Shown here: positions 23,648 through 31,912 of the stretch, in pieces
Numbering within the stretch: the stretch's first letter is position 1
Layout of the letters: each line of letters starts with the position of its first letter
Assembly: GCA_000434055.1 (NCBI GenBank)
Contig: HF999647.1
Coordinates: 324,807 to 359,711, forward strand
DNA: 34,905 nt
Reading direction: 5' to 3'
From: Ruminococcus sp. CAG:488
GTDB taxonomy: Bacteria; Bacillota; Clostridia; Oscillospirales; Acutalibacteraceae
Position numbers and translations under genes: made by a program
Notes under the pieces: generated by a model
Databases searched by the model: none
Told to the model about the DNA's origin: nothing
Seen by the model: only the letters and a program-made list of their open reading frames with translations

Positions 23648-23676
23648 ATTATATTATATGAATTTTGATTTTTCAA
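23648..23676 (-). promoter_or_regulatory. Sigma-A promoter of the candidate small RNA
   Basis: Minus-strand TTGAAA, 17 bp, TATAAT, perfect -10 box and spacing. The next gene on this strand, recA, has its own promoter 180 bases further on, so this one needs another transcript. Confidence 0.65.
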
Positions 23677-23746
23677 GACTTATATCATTTATGACATTTT
23701 GTCAAAAGTATCTGCTTTGAATTTTATTGCTTCGTCGCAATATCTA

Positions 23747-23774
23747 TTGAAAAAAACACTTTTTATGATATACT
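23747..23774 (+). promoter_or_regulatory. Sigma-A promoter of the LysR-YfcE unit
   Basis: TTGAAA, 16 bp, TATACT. The predicted start is near 23781, within the left arm of the inverted repeat that follows. Confidence 0.6.
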
Positions 23775-23862
23775 ATAGGCAATGCCACACTTTTGAGGTG
23801 TATGAATTGCGCAGCAAGATTTAAACAGGGCGCTATGTTTCAATTTGTGCGGTGTTGCCTAT
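23775..23862 (+). promoter_or_regulatory. Long inverted repeat in the LysR gene leader, possible operator or RNA switch
   Basis: ATAGGCAATGCCACAC (23775-23790) pairs with GTGCGGTGTTGCCTAT (23847-23862) over 16 positions with two G-U pairs and one mismatch. The 56 bases between contain further pairs (AATTG/CAATT, GCGC/GCGC). Outer bases overlap the -10/start region, so it may be a DNA operator for the LysR protein rather than an RNA fold. Confidence 0.5.
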
Positions 23863-23864
23863 AA
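23802..23864 (+). other. Possible 20-codon leader ORF before the LysR gene
   Basis: ATG to TAA encoding 20 residues that end in VRCCL; GAGG lies only 5 bases upstream, closer than ideal. The stop codon falls in the right arm of the inverted repeat, 28 bases before the LysR start. It may be chance. Confidence 0.2.
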
Positions 23865-23892
23865 ATATTGCAGCGCAAACGGAGGTCGAGAC

Positions 23893-24828
23893 ATGAATCT
23901 GTTACACATGAAATATGCAGTTGAAATAGCAGAAACAAAATCCATAAACAAGGCTGCCGAAAAGCTTTTTGTAGGTCAGTCGGCACTAAGCCGTGCCATA
24001 AAAGAATTGGAGACAAGTCTCGGGGTAACGCTTTTTGAAAGAAGCGCAAAAGGAATGTTTCCCACCCCAGACGGCGAGGTCTTTGTTCGCTATGCCAAAA
24101 CGGTGCTGAAACAGGTTGATGCAATTGAAAATATGTTCAGCGATGACCATGCCGCAAGAACTCAGTTCTCGATTTCTGTTCCGAGGGCAAGCTATATTTC
24201 CGATGCGTTTGCAAAGTTTTCAAAGCTGATTGGAAAAGATACCGAAGCAGAGCTTTTTTATAAGGAAACCAATGCTTTGCGCGCAATAAAGAATTTGCTT
24301 AACGATGAGTTTAAGCTCGGAATAGTCCGCTATGCCGAAAGCTTTGACAAATACTATAAAAACATGATGGACGAAAAGGGATTGGAATATGAGCTTATAA
24401 CCGAGTTCCGCTACAAGCTTCTTTATCATAAGGACAGTCCTCTTGCAAAAAAGGAGGAGGTTACTTATGATGATCTCCGCAATCTTGTTATGATTGCCCA
24501 TGCCGATCCGTATGTGCCTTCGCTTCCGTTTTCGGAGGTCAAGAAGGAGGAGCTTCCGGATAATTCGGATAGAAAGATTTTTGTTTTTGAACGTGCAAGT
24601 CAGTTTGAGCTGCTTGCCGAAAATCACGAAACCTTTATGTGGTCGTCGCCGATTCCGCAAACCTTGCTTGACCGCTACGGCCTCGTTCAAAAATACTGTG
24701 TTGATAATAAGCGAGTGTATAAAGATGTGCTAATCCATCGCAGAGACTATACTCTTTCCGAAATCGACAACATGTTTATTGAGGAACTGGTTAAATCAAA
24801 AAGAAGAACATTCGGAGAGGAGACATAA
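23893..24828 (+). CDS. LysR-family transcriptional regulator
   Basis: A 311-residue regulator. The N-terminal winged helix-turn-helix (1-60) is typical: YAVEIAETKSINKAAEKLFVGQSALSRAIKELE, then LGVTLFERSAKGMFPTPDGE. Residues about 90-300 form the periplasmic-binding-like effector domain. The start is ATG 23893, 7 bases after GGAGG; an upstream in-frame start would add residues with no ribosome site. It is followed after 3 bases by a YfcE-type phosphodiesterase gene rather than having a divergent target, so it may control this unit itself through the inverted repeat in the leader. The effector cannot be predicted. Confidence 0.95.
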   Translation: MNLLHMKYAVEIAETKSINKAAEKLFVGQSALSRAIKELETSLGVTLFERSAKGMFPTPDGEVFVRYAKTVLKQVDAIENMFSDDHAARTQFSISVPRASYISDAFAKFSKLIGKDTEAELFYKETNALRAIKNLLNDEFKLGIVRYAESFDKYYKNMMDEKGLEYELITEFRYKLLYHKDSPLAKKEEVTYDDLRNLVMIAHADPYVPSLPFSEVKKEELPDNSDRKIFVFERASQFELLAENHETFMWSSPIPQTLLDRYGLVQKYCVDNKRVYKDVLIHRRDYTLSEIDNMFIEELVKSKRRTFGEET

Positions 24829-24831
24829 AGC

Positions 24832-25374
24832 ATGAAATGGTTGATTGCTTCCGATATTCACGGCAGTGCATACTGGTGCCGCAAGCTTATTGAAAAATAT
24901 AAAGAGGAAAAGGCCGACAGGCTTATCCTTCTCGGCGATGTGCTTTATCACGGTCCGAGAAACGATTTGCCCGAAGAGTATGCGCCCAAACAGGTTATTG
25001 CAATGCTCAACGAAATTAAGGACGATATTCTCTGCGTCAGAGGAAATTGCGAGGCGGAGGTTGATCAGATGGTATTGGATTTTCCGGTTCTCGCCGATTA
25101 TGCTTTGATTGATCTCGGCGAAAAAATGATATATCTCACTCACGGCCATGTTTATAACGAGAGCAAAGTGCCACCGATGAAAAAGGGAGATATACTTCTC
25201 CACGGTCATACCCATGTACCGAAATGCGTTGAGCATGAAAACTATATTTATATGAATCCCGGTTCGATTTCAATTCCTAAGGAGAACAGCCGCCACGGAT
25301 ATATGACGCTTGAAAACGGTGTGTTCCTTTGGAAAGATTTTGACGGCGATATTTTGAAAACCTATACGATCTGA
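24832..25374 (+). CDS. yfcE: YfcE-type phosphodiesterase
   Basis: A 180-residue two-metal phosphoesterase of the YfcE/MJ0936 type. All motifs are in place: SDIHG, LLGDVLYHGPRN, RGNCEAEVDQ, THGHVYN and GHTHVPKC. Family members cleave small phosphodiesters in vitro; the natural substrate is not known. It follows the LysR gene by 3 bases on one transcript and ends before a bidirectional terminator. Confidence 0.95.
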   Translation: MKWLIASDIHGSAYWCRKLIEKYKEEKADRLILLGDVLYHGPRNDLPEEYAPKQVIAMLNEIKDDILCVRGNCEAEVDQMVLDFPVLADYALIDLGEKMIYLTHGHVYNESKVPPMKKGDILLHGHTHVPKCVEHENYIYMNPGSISIPKENSRHGYMTLENGVFLWKDFDGDILKTYTI

Positions 25375-25466
25375 AGGCTTGCAATCGGCTTGTCTGACGG
25401 AGCTGATAATTTTTATAATAAAATATGATTTATATATTTTACCTAATATCAAAAGTTTAAATGTAA

Positions 25467-25495
25467 AAGGCGGAGATCGCAATGACCTCCGCCTT
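25467..25495. terminator. Bidirectional terminator between yfcE and the BMP-family gene
   Basis: AAGGCGGAG pairs perfectly with CTCCGCCTT (9 bp, 11-base loop). T-rich sequence follows on both strands, strongest on the minus strand (TTTTACATTT). Confidence 0.85.
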
Positions 25496-25510
25496 AGTTT
25501 ATATTCGGTT

Positions 25511-26608
25511 TTATTTTGCAAGTGTGATTCCTGCAATCGGAACGGTTGCGCTGACTTTCTGAGAGAAGGTGCCGTTGAGGATCATTGCCTCTGATTTGTC
25601 AACAGTCTCCTGCGTGCCGGTCGCTGCGGCCGTGCCGAGTCTTGAAAGATATGTTGCACCGCCCTTGTAGTCTCCGTTATATGCGGGAATCTCTGGAAGT
25701 GCATTTGACTTGTCAATTTCTTTGCCGTTCTCGTCATATTCAACATTGTCATAGTCAAGAACTTCGTTGATCGTGTTGAGATAATACTGAGCGAAGTCAT
25801 AGCGCGGAGCACAGATGAAGCCCTCACAATCGGCGAGCTTATCCGAACCGAATCCGCAGAAGAATGCGTCCTCACGGTTATCTGCAATTTCCCGGCTGTA
25901 GAAGTCTGATGCGATAACTACATTGCCGTTTGCAACGAGCGTGTGACAGTCCGACTTAACGTCCTTGCATACTCTTGCATCGATCTTAACCTCTGAGTAA
26001 ACGGACTCTGCGCCGAGAGCAAAAGCATTGAGGAGCGTAAGGTTGTCGGCCGACTTGAGAAGATAGCCGATTTTCGGAACCTTGAGTTCCTTGGCCTTGA
26101 GACCTGCCGCAATACCGGAAAGGTAAACGGCGCCGGAGATGTTAGCTGTGTAAGAATGGATATTCTTGCCGTTATCCTCACCGTTAAATACGATGTATTG
26201 AACCTTAGATTTCTGAACATCGGAAGATGAATTCGAAACGTACTTGTTAACCGCGGACATATAGCTCGGATCTGCAAGGAAAATTATTGAGCACTCCTGA
26301 TTTGTGAGAGAATGAATGGCGTCATATGCAGCCTGTTCATTTGAAGGATCAACATGTTCAATATAGCGGAATCTGTCTTTATTGATACCCGAACCGAAGG
26401 AAATAAGATCATTTATAGCGGAGACACACTGAAGTGTCGAGAGGTCGGGAACATAATCATCCGCATCGTCGCGTTGTCCGGGAAGAACAACACCGATTTT
26501 GATGTTATCCTTTGTGATGTCGGTGTCGTCAACCATGCTGCACGAAGCAAGCGCAAAGCAAAGCACGGCAACAAGAACAAGTGCCAAGACTTTTTTGAAC
26601 GTTTTCAT
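25511..26608 (-). CDS. BMP/PnrA-family substrate-binding lipoprotein
   Basis: A 365-residue lipoprotein: lipobox LASC with Cys23. The mature part resembles the basic membrane protein (BMP/Med/PnrA) family of ABC transporter binding proteins, best known for nucleosides: IKIGVVLPGQ at the start, IIFLADPSY, SGAVYLSGIAAGLKAK, then a KIGYLL segment and FCGFGSDKLA. The usual ligand-contact residues cannot be checked by eye. It stands alone with its own promoter and no BMP-type permease genes nearby; the ABC genes that diverge from it are of the FtsX-permease type. The ribosome site is AAGGAGG. Confidence 0.82.
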   Translation of the reverse strand: MKTFKKVLALVLVAVLCFALASCSMVDDTDITKDNIKIGVVLPGQRDDADDYVPDLSTLQCVSAINDLISFGSGINKDRFRYIEHVDPSNEQAAYDAIHSLTNQECSIIFLADPSYMSAVNKYVSNSSSDVQKSKVQYIVFNGEDNGKNIHSYTANISGAVYLSGIAAGLKAKELKVPKIGYLLKSADNLTLLNAFALGAESVYSEVKIDARVCKDVKSDCHTLVANGNVVIASDFYSREIADNREDAFFCGFGSDKLADCEGFICAPRYDFAQYYLNTINEVLDYDNVEYDENGKEIDKSNALPEIPAYNGDYKGGATYLSRLGTAAATGTQETVDKSEAMILNGTFSQKVSATVPIAGITLAK

Positions 26609-26654
26609 TAAGAGTCCTCCTTAGAGAATTATACGTTTAATAAATTACAGATAC

Positions 26655-26683
26655 ATTATAGAGTATTTGGTGAGGAAAATCAA
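26655..26683 (-). promoter_or_regulatory. Sigma-A promoter of the BMP-family lipoprotein gene
   Basis: Minus-strand TTGATT, 17 bp, TATAAT. Confidence 0.7.
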
Positions 26684-26787
26684 GGAAAATTTTAAAAACC
26701 GTACGGTAATCATTCAAATATAGGAAGCGTTTTTGTTCATAAAGTAATATTTGTATAAAAATATTTTATATCATATCAAGTTATTTC

Positions 26788-26816
26788 TTGCAAACAGAGC
26801 ATGGGTGTTGTATAAT
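26788..26816 (+). promoter_or_regulatory. Sigma-A promoter of the FtsX-type ABC transporter operon
   Basis: TTGCAA, 17 bp, TATAAT, 42 bases before the ATG of the ATPase gene; divergent from the BMP-family promoter about 100 bp away. Confidence 0.75.
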
Positions 26817-26858
26817 TATTATGGATAATTTTTATAATGCCTAAAAAGGCGGTGTATT

Positions 26859-27560
26859 ATGGGTTACATTGAATTTGCAGATGTGTATAAAAGATATAAA
26901 TCAGGCTCGGAGACCGTAAATGCTCTCGACGGGGTCAGCTTTTCCATTGAACAGGGAGAGCTGTGTGTTGTCGTAGGTCCGAGCGGAGCCGGCAAAACCA
27001 CGCTTCTCAACGTGTTGGGAGGAATGGACAGATGCTCACAGGGTCAGATTGCGGTCGATGACAAGATAATAACCGATTTCGGAAAGCGCATGCTTATGCT
27101 TTATCGCAGGCAGGAGGTCGGATTTATTTTTCAGTCTTACAATCTTGTTCCGAACCTTACTGCGGTTGAAAATCTTGAGCTTGTTGCCAATCTAAGCGAC
27201 AAGGCGGTTGACTGCATGGCGCTTCTGAGATTGGTCGGACTGGAGAAAAGGGCAAATCTTTTCCCCTCGCAGCTTTCCGGCGGTGAGCAGCAGAGAGTTG
27301 CAATTGCAAGGGCACTTGTAAAAAAGCCTAAGCTTCTTCTTTGTGATGAGCCGACGGGTGCGCTTGACTATGAAACGGGAATCCAAGTACTCAATCTTAT
27401 TAAAAAGGTTTCGGAGATTATGAAAATGACAGTTGTAATAATAACCCATAACCATGCCATTGCGCCGATAGCGGACAGAATTATCTCAATGAAGAGCGGG
27501 AAAATCAGCAAAATTGAAATCAACGATACACCGATGCCGGTTGAAAGGATAGAGTGGTAA
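26859..27560 (+). CDS. ABC transporter ATP-binding protein (MacB/LolD type)
   Basis: A 233-residue ATPase with Walker A GPSGAGKT (40-47), Q-loop in FQSYNLVP, signature LSGGEQQRVAIARAL (139-153), Walker B LLLCDEP (159-165) and H-loop ITHN. The group is the MacB/LolD/FtsE type that powers FtsX-like permeases and acts on lipoproteins, peptides, antibiotics or cell-wall hydrolases rather than importing solutes. AAGGCGGTG precedes the ATG. Its stop overlaps the permease ATG by one base (TAATG). Confidence 0.95.
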   Translation: MGYIEFADVYKRYKSGSETVNALDGVSFSIEQGELCVVVGPSGAGKTTLLNVLGGMDRCSQGQIAVDDKIITDFGKRMLMLYRRQEVGFIFQSYNLVPNLTAVENLELVANLSDKAVDCMALLRLVGLEKRANLFPSQLSGGEQQRVAIARALVKKPKLLLCDEPTGALDYETGIQVLNLIKKVSEIMKMTVVIITHNHAIAPIADRIISMKSGKISKIEINDTPMPVERIEW

Positions 27561-30500
27561 TGACGAAAACCCTCATTAAGGAAGCTCTTCGTTCCATTAC
27601 CGCCAACAAGCTCAGATTTCTCTCCGTAGCGGTTATTATTGCGCTGGGAATGAGCTTCTTTGTCGGAATAAACTCGGCAAGCCCCGCCATGAATTATGAG
27701 GCTAATGAGTATTTCAACAGGAATAATTTGATGGACGTTTATGTTTCGTCGTCAATTCCTTTTACGAACGAAGATATAGAGAAAATTAAAAATATAAAAA
27801 ATGTAACTCAGGTTGTCGCATCAAGCTATATCGACGGCTATTCGACGCTCGGCAGGGAGACCCTTGTCAACAAAAACGGTACGGAGCTTATTCTGAGAAT
27901 CAGCTCATTTGACGTTGAAAAGGAAAAGAAATTCCTTGACGGAGAAAGAGATCCGTCCTTCCTTAACGCCCTTGACCTTAAAGACGGAAGACTTCCCGAG
28001 AAGGCGGGGGAGTGCGTTGTCGATGAGAAATCGGCAGAGCTTTATGACGATATCGAAATCGGTAAGACTCTGAACATAACGGATGCCGACAGCAGCGTCG
28101 GAGTTTCGTTGAAAAACAATAAATTCGTCATAGTCGGAACGGTCACATCTCCGATATATATTTCACTTGACAGAGGTCAGACTAAGCTCGGTTCGGGCAG
28201 CCTTGACTCATATATTTATGTTTTGCCCGAGGCGTTTTCCTCATCTGAGGTCAACACTCTTGCCGTCAAGATGAAGTATTCCGACAGTCTCGATACTTTT
28301 TCAAGCCAATACTCGGACAGAGCGGAAATGATTGCGGAAAAAATCCGAGAGGCTTCAAAAGAGGCAATTGACTCGAAGCTCGTCGAACTGAAAAATGAGT
28401 ACACTCAAAAAATTGAAGATAAGCAAGCGGAGATAAAAGCATTTTCCGATTTGAGCGATAAACAGCTCAAGGAAAAAGAGGCTTCCATTAAAGAATTTAA
28501 GCAGTATGTCGATAACGAGGATAAGATACTCGGCGAACTGAAAACGACAAATGAAAACAAGATAAAATCCGCTTCGTCAACATTGAACAGCCTTGAAAAG
28601 CAGCTTACAACGCTTCAGGCTGATTATAATACACACGTTAAATCGAGAGACAGTCAAAGCTCGGAGATCAAGGGCTACAGCGAGCTGAAAAAGCTCTACG
28701 ATGACCTTAATCGAAAACATTTAACAGCCAAAACGGAACTGGATTCGCTTGAAAGCAATTATCAAAGCAAAAAGAACGCACTCGATGCAAAAAATAATGA
28801 AATATCCGAGCGTGAGAATAAAATCTCGGACTATGAATCAAGAATTTCAAGGCTTACCTCTGAGATAGACGAGCTTGAAAGAACAATTTCATCTCTTAAC
28901 TCGAGCGTTTCATCTTATAATCAAAGAGTAGAGGCTCAAAATTCCGTTGTTGACGGAATAAAGAGCGATATACAAAAACAGAATAGCATTATTTCCGATT
29001 CATCGGCGACAAACGAAGAAAAGATTGCGGCAATAAGCAGAAGAACAAGGCTTAACAGTGAGCTTACAACGGCACAAAGAGAGCTGACATCAAGGAAAAA
29101 TGAGCTTGAAAATGCTCAGTCGCAGCTATCGACCGCAAAATCGGAAAAAACAAAGAAAGAAAATGAAAAGAGAAACCTGATAGTTGCACTCAACTCGGAA
29201 AGAGCGGTTCTTGCAACGGCAAAGTCACAGGCCGAAGTGCTTAAAACCGAATATTCAAATGCCTTGTCGAATTACAATTCGGCAAAGAAAAACTATGATG
29301 CCGATTCCGCAACGCTTGAAAAATATGTCTCTTCAATGAATGAGCTGACAAAGGGACAGAGTAGCCTTACAAAGCTAATTGCTCAGGTTGAAAGCGAAGC
29401 AAACGAGTTGGAAACACTCAAGCGACGTGTTACAGAGGCACAAATCAGCTATACTTTGGCTTCAAGAAACGGTTCGGTTGAAATTTCAAAGGCGGAGTAT
29501 GATTTAAAGGTTGCAAAAAGCCGCTATTCAACGGTTGACGACGAATACACCGAGCTTAAAAATGACATTGACAGTAAATCCGGAACGTTGAACAGCGAGC
29601 TGAAAAGCCTTCAGACAACGCTCGGCAATATTGCAAACCTCAGATGGACGGCAACGCCGAGAAACGATTTTTCGGGCATGAGAAGCTTGGCTGTCAGTCT
29701 TGAAAACATAAAATCAATGTCAACAGTTTTTCCGATGGTCTTTTTCCTCACAGCAATGATAGCGTGTCTTGTTATTATGATAAAAAATGTTGAGGAGGAA
29801 AGAAAAGAAATCGGCATTTTTAAAGCGTTAGGTTATTCTAATTCGGCGGTTGCCGGTAAGTTTATCCTCTACGCCGTACTTGCATGGATAATCGGCATCT
29901 TTATCGGAACTGTTATGGGAACCTGCGTGCTTCCGTTTGTTATTTGCTCCATATACAACATGACATACAGTGTCCCGAATGTCGGCACGGTTTTCCTTGC
30001 AGACTACGTTTTCTTCGGATTTGCGATTTCATTGATATTGATTGTTGCGGCAACCTTGATTGCAGTGATCCATGAAATTAAGCATAATCCGGCAACGCTC
30101 ATGAGGCCAAAAAACATTGCGTATAACCGCAGAAATATTCTGGAAAAGATTCCCGGTCTTTGGGGAAAAATGAGCTACGGAATGGTTGTTGTTGCACGAA
30201 CAATTTCCCGTAGCCGAGAGAGAGTTACCGCCGGCACGCTTGGCATTGCCTGCTGTACTGCGCTGATTCTTTCTTCACTCGGATTGATAAATTCGACGAC
30301 GGCTGTTTCAAACGCGCAGTATGCCGATGACGGAATATTTAAGTATGATATATTGTTTGTACTGAGAACTCCTCAGCAGGAGGACGCAAAGGTGCTTAAG
30401 AAAATCCAGAGTGATCAGCGAACGGAAAATGCGGCACTCTTCAGCAACACGAGCGCATTTGCTTCGGCAGACAGCGAGGCACAGGTTAAACGAACCGTCA

Positions 30501-31321
30501 GCATCATCGCTATGAAGAACAGCGACAGTTTTTTCGATTATGTCAATCTCAAAACAGTCAGCGGCGACCTTGATTTCGGCAAGGGTAATGTTATTATAAC
30601 AGAAAAAATGGCGAACGATCTCGGAATAAAGGTCGGCGGTGAGATATATCTCGCATCCACGGACGGATCGACATACAGCGCATCCGTCAGCGGAATAGTC
30701 AGAAACTATACGAATCATTATGTTTACATGACTGATGAAAGCTATGAAGAAATTTTCGGAACACCGCCGCAGTGCCGATATATAATCGTTACGTCAAAGT
30801 CATATGTCGATGAGCATGATATCAAAAATTTTGCATCCGATTTTCTCAAGGAGGATATCGTAACGGGTGCGTCGACCGCGTCGGAAATGGCGAGCTCGGT
30901 TGATGTTTCTATAAGCAGAATTCTTGCCGTTGTTATGATGTTTGTTCTCTCGGCTTGTATGCTTGCGTTGATAGTTATGTATACAAACTCGAATGTCAAC
31001 CTCAGTGAGCGCACAAGGGAAATCGCAAATATCAAGGTCATCGGTCTGAGCGATCATGAGGTTTTGATTTATGTTATCCGTGAGAGTGTCATGTCAACCG
31101 TTTACGGTGCAGTGATCGGATTGATTGCCGGAATTTTCCTTCATAAGGTTTTGGTCGGCTTTATCTCGGTTGACAACATCGTTTACAGCAGCTCGATCGC
31201 ATGGTGGAGCTACCTCGTTACGATTGTCATTATTGCTCTGATATCACTGATTTCAGCCCTGCCTATAAGGCTCAAGATAGACAAAATCAATATGGCAGAA
31301 ACGCTCAAGGAAATTGAATAG
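27560..31321 (+). CDS. Giant FtsX-like ABC permease with a long extracellular coiled coil
   Basis: About 1253 residues, with two FtsX/MacB-type modules in one chain. The first membrane helix is at about 20-42; an outside domain (about 45-260) follows. A Lys/Glu/Ser/Asn-rich coiled coil runs over about 265-695, much longer than in usual MacB-type permeases. Helices 2-4 are at about 727-842, helix 5 at about 892-912, a second outside domain at 915-1115, and helices 6-8 at about 1120-1238. ATG 27560 overlaps the ATPase stop; GTG 27554 is an alternative. The pair forms an operon with its own promoter and a terminator. A role in moving or signalling across the envelope (cell-wall hydrolase control, antimicrobial response or lipid/lipoprotein transport) is inferred from architecture. 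Confidence 0.9.
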   Translation: MTKTLIKEALRSITANKLRFLSVAVIIALGMSFFVGINSASPAMNYEANEYFNRNNLMDVYVSSSIPFTNEDIEKIKNIKNVTQVVASSYIDGYSTLGRETLVNKNGTELILRISSFDVEKEKKFLDGERDPSFLNALDLKDGRLPEKAGECVVDEKSAELYDDIEIGKTLNITDADSSVGVSLKNNKFVIVGTVTSPIYISLDRGQTKLGSGSLDSYIYVLPEAFSSSEVNTLAVKMKYSDSLDTFSSQYSDRAEMIAEKIREASKEAIDSKLVELKNEYTQKIEDKQAEIKAFSDLSDKQLKEKEASIKEFKQYVDNEDKILGELKTTNENKIKSASSTLNSLEKQLTTLQADYNTHVKSRDSQSSEIKGYSELKKLYDDLNRKHLTAKTELDSLESNYQSKKNALDAKNNEISERENKISDYESRISRLTSEIDELERTISSLNSSVSSYNQRVEAQNSVVDGIKSDIQKQNSIISDSSATNEEKIAAISRRTRLNSELTTAQRELTSRKNELENAQSQLSTAKSEKTKKENEKRNLIVALNSERAVLATAKSQAEVLKTEYSNALSNYNSAKKNYDADSATLEKYVSSMNELTKGQSSLTKLIAQVESEANELETLKRRVTEAQISYTLASRNGSVEISKAEYDLKVAKSRYSTVDDEYTELKNDIDSKSGTLNSELKSLQTTLGNIANLRWTATPRNDFSGMRSLAVSLENIKSMSTVFPMVFFLTAMIACLVIMIKNVEEERKEIGIFKALGYSNSAVAGKFILYAVLAWIIGIFIGTVMGTCVLPFVICSIYNMTYSVPNVGTVFLADYVFFGFAISLILIVAATLIAVIHEIKHNPATLMRPKNIAYNRRNILEKIPGLWGKMSYGMVVVARTISRSRERVTAGTLGIACCTALILSSLGLINSTTAVSNAQYADDGIFKYDILFVLRTPQQEDAKVLKKIQSDQRTENAALFSNTSAFASADSEAQVKRTVSIIAMKNSDSFFDYVNLKTVSGDLDFGKGNVIITEKMANDLGIKVGGEIYLASTDGSTYSASVSGIVRNYTNHYVYMTDESYEEIFGTPPQCRYIIVTSKSYVDEHDIKNFASDFLKEDIVTGASTASEMASSVDVSISRILAVVMMFVLSACMLALIVMYTNSNVNLSERTREIANIKVIGLSDHEVLIYVIRESVMSTVYGAVIGLIAGIFLHKVLVGFISVDNIVYSSSIAWWSYLVTIVIIALISLISALPIRLKIDKINMAETLKEIE

Positions 31322-31343
31322 AAACTCTTGCATAACAGAACGA

Positions 31344-31376
31344 AAAAACACAGAGATCAGTGACCTCTGTGTTTTT
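31344..31376. terminator. Bidirectional terminator overlapping the end of the YjdF-like gene
   Basis: AAAAACACAGAG pairs with CTCTGTGTTTTT (12 bp, 9-base loop). T-runs follow on both strands. The hairpin includes the last codons of the minus-strand gene. Confidence 0.85.
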
Positions 31377-31770
31377 CTTTTCGTTTCTGCTGTTTCAGCT
31401 CAAACCGCCATTCTTTTTCGGCATCACGCTGTTGCTTGCTGAGAGTTTTGCGTTTAAGCTTGTTTTCCTCTCGCTGAAGCTGTAAAGCCTGCTGGCTTTT
31501 TGTTCCGATCCCGCTTTGAGCCGTCAACTTCTTTGCTTCTCGCTGCTTGCGCTTCGGATTTGTCGAGTCATTTTTTACAGCCGTTTCAACAGACGGACTG
31601 AATTTCAGCCTGCAATAATTTTTTTGAATGCAATTCAAAACCTCAAAGTCTTTCGGCTCTGCGCCGAAGGTGACCTTGCAAACGGACAGCCATCCGTTTT
31701 CTGTTCGTTCAAACACCCCAACCCAAAACGGGTCATCAAAAAATACCGTCAGTCTGATCATCGTGTCCAT
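31357..31770 (-). CDS. yjdF: YjdF-like protein (DUF2992)
   Basis: A 137-residue protein. The first 65 residues (RLTVFFDDPFWVGVFER, then ENGWLSVCKVTFGAEPKDFEV) match the YjdF/DUF2992 family. The rest is a highly charged Lys/Arg/Gln/Glu tail that looks helical. Its function is not known; in related bacteria the gene is placed under a riboswitch that answers azaaromatic compounds, suggesting a role in dealing with them. The start is ATG 31770, 6 bases after GGAGGG. The candidate riboswitch sits just upstream. The last codons overlap a terminator hairpin. Confidence 0.9.
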   Translation of the reverse strand: MDTMIRLTVFFDDPFWVGVFERTENGWLSVCKVTFGAEPKDFEVLNCIQKNYCRLKFSPSVETAVKNDSTNPKRKQREAKKLTAQSGIGTKSQQALQLQREENKLKRKTLSKQQRDAEKEWRFELKQQKRKEKHRGH

Positions 31771-31794
31771 ACGAATCCCTCCAAAAATATATTT

Positions 31795-31900
31795 CAGGGA
31801 ACGGACGACCCGGAGGGGAGGGTTACTTACCTGAGTGAACTCAGACGGCCGGGCTACCTACCGGCTCTGGTGCAGAAAGCACGTTGCGTTTTTATCCCTG
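31795..31900 (-). promoter_or_regulatory. yjdF-motif riboswitch (azaaromatic-sensing class)
   Basis: On the minus strand the outer stem CAGGGA/TCCCTG encloses GGGATAAAAACGC, a GTGC/GCAC hairpin, GGTAGGTAGCC, a CTGAG/CTCAG hairpin followed by GTAAGTAACCC, in the order of the yjdF RNA motif known upstream of yjdF genes. It is 24 bases before the YjdF-like ATG. A TATAAT at 31929-31934 (minus) could be its promoter -10, but no good -35 is visible. Confidence 0.8.
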
Positions 31901-31912
31901 CGTAAAATGCAC

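Noticed and set aside
23845..23892. Earlier in-frame start for the LysR gene
   Set aside because: No ribosome site; the ATG at 23893 has GGAGG at good spacing and begins the standard LysR N-terminus.
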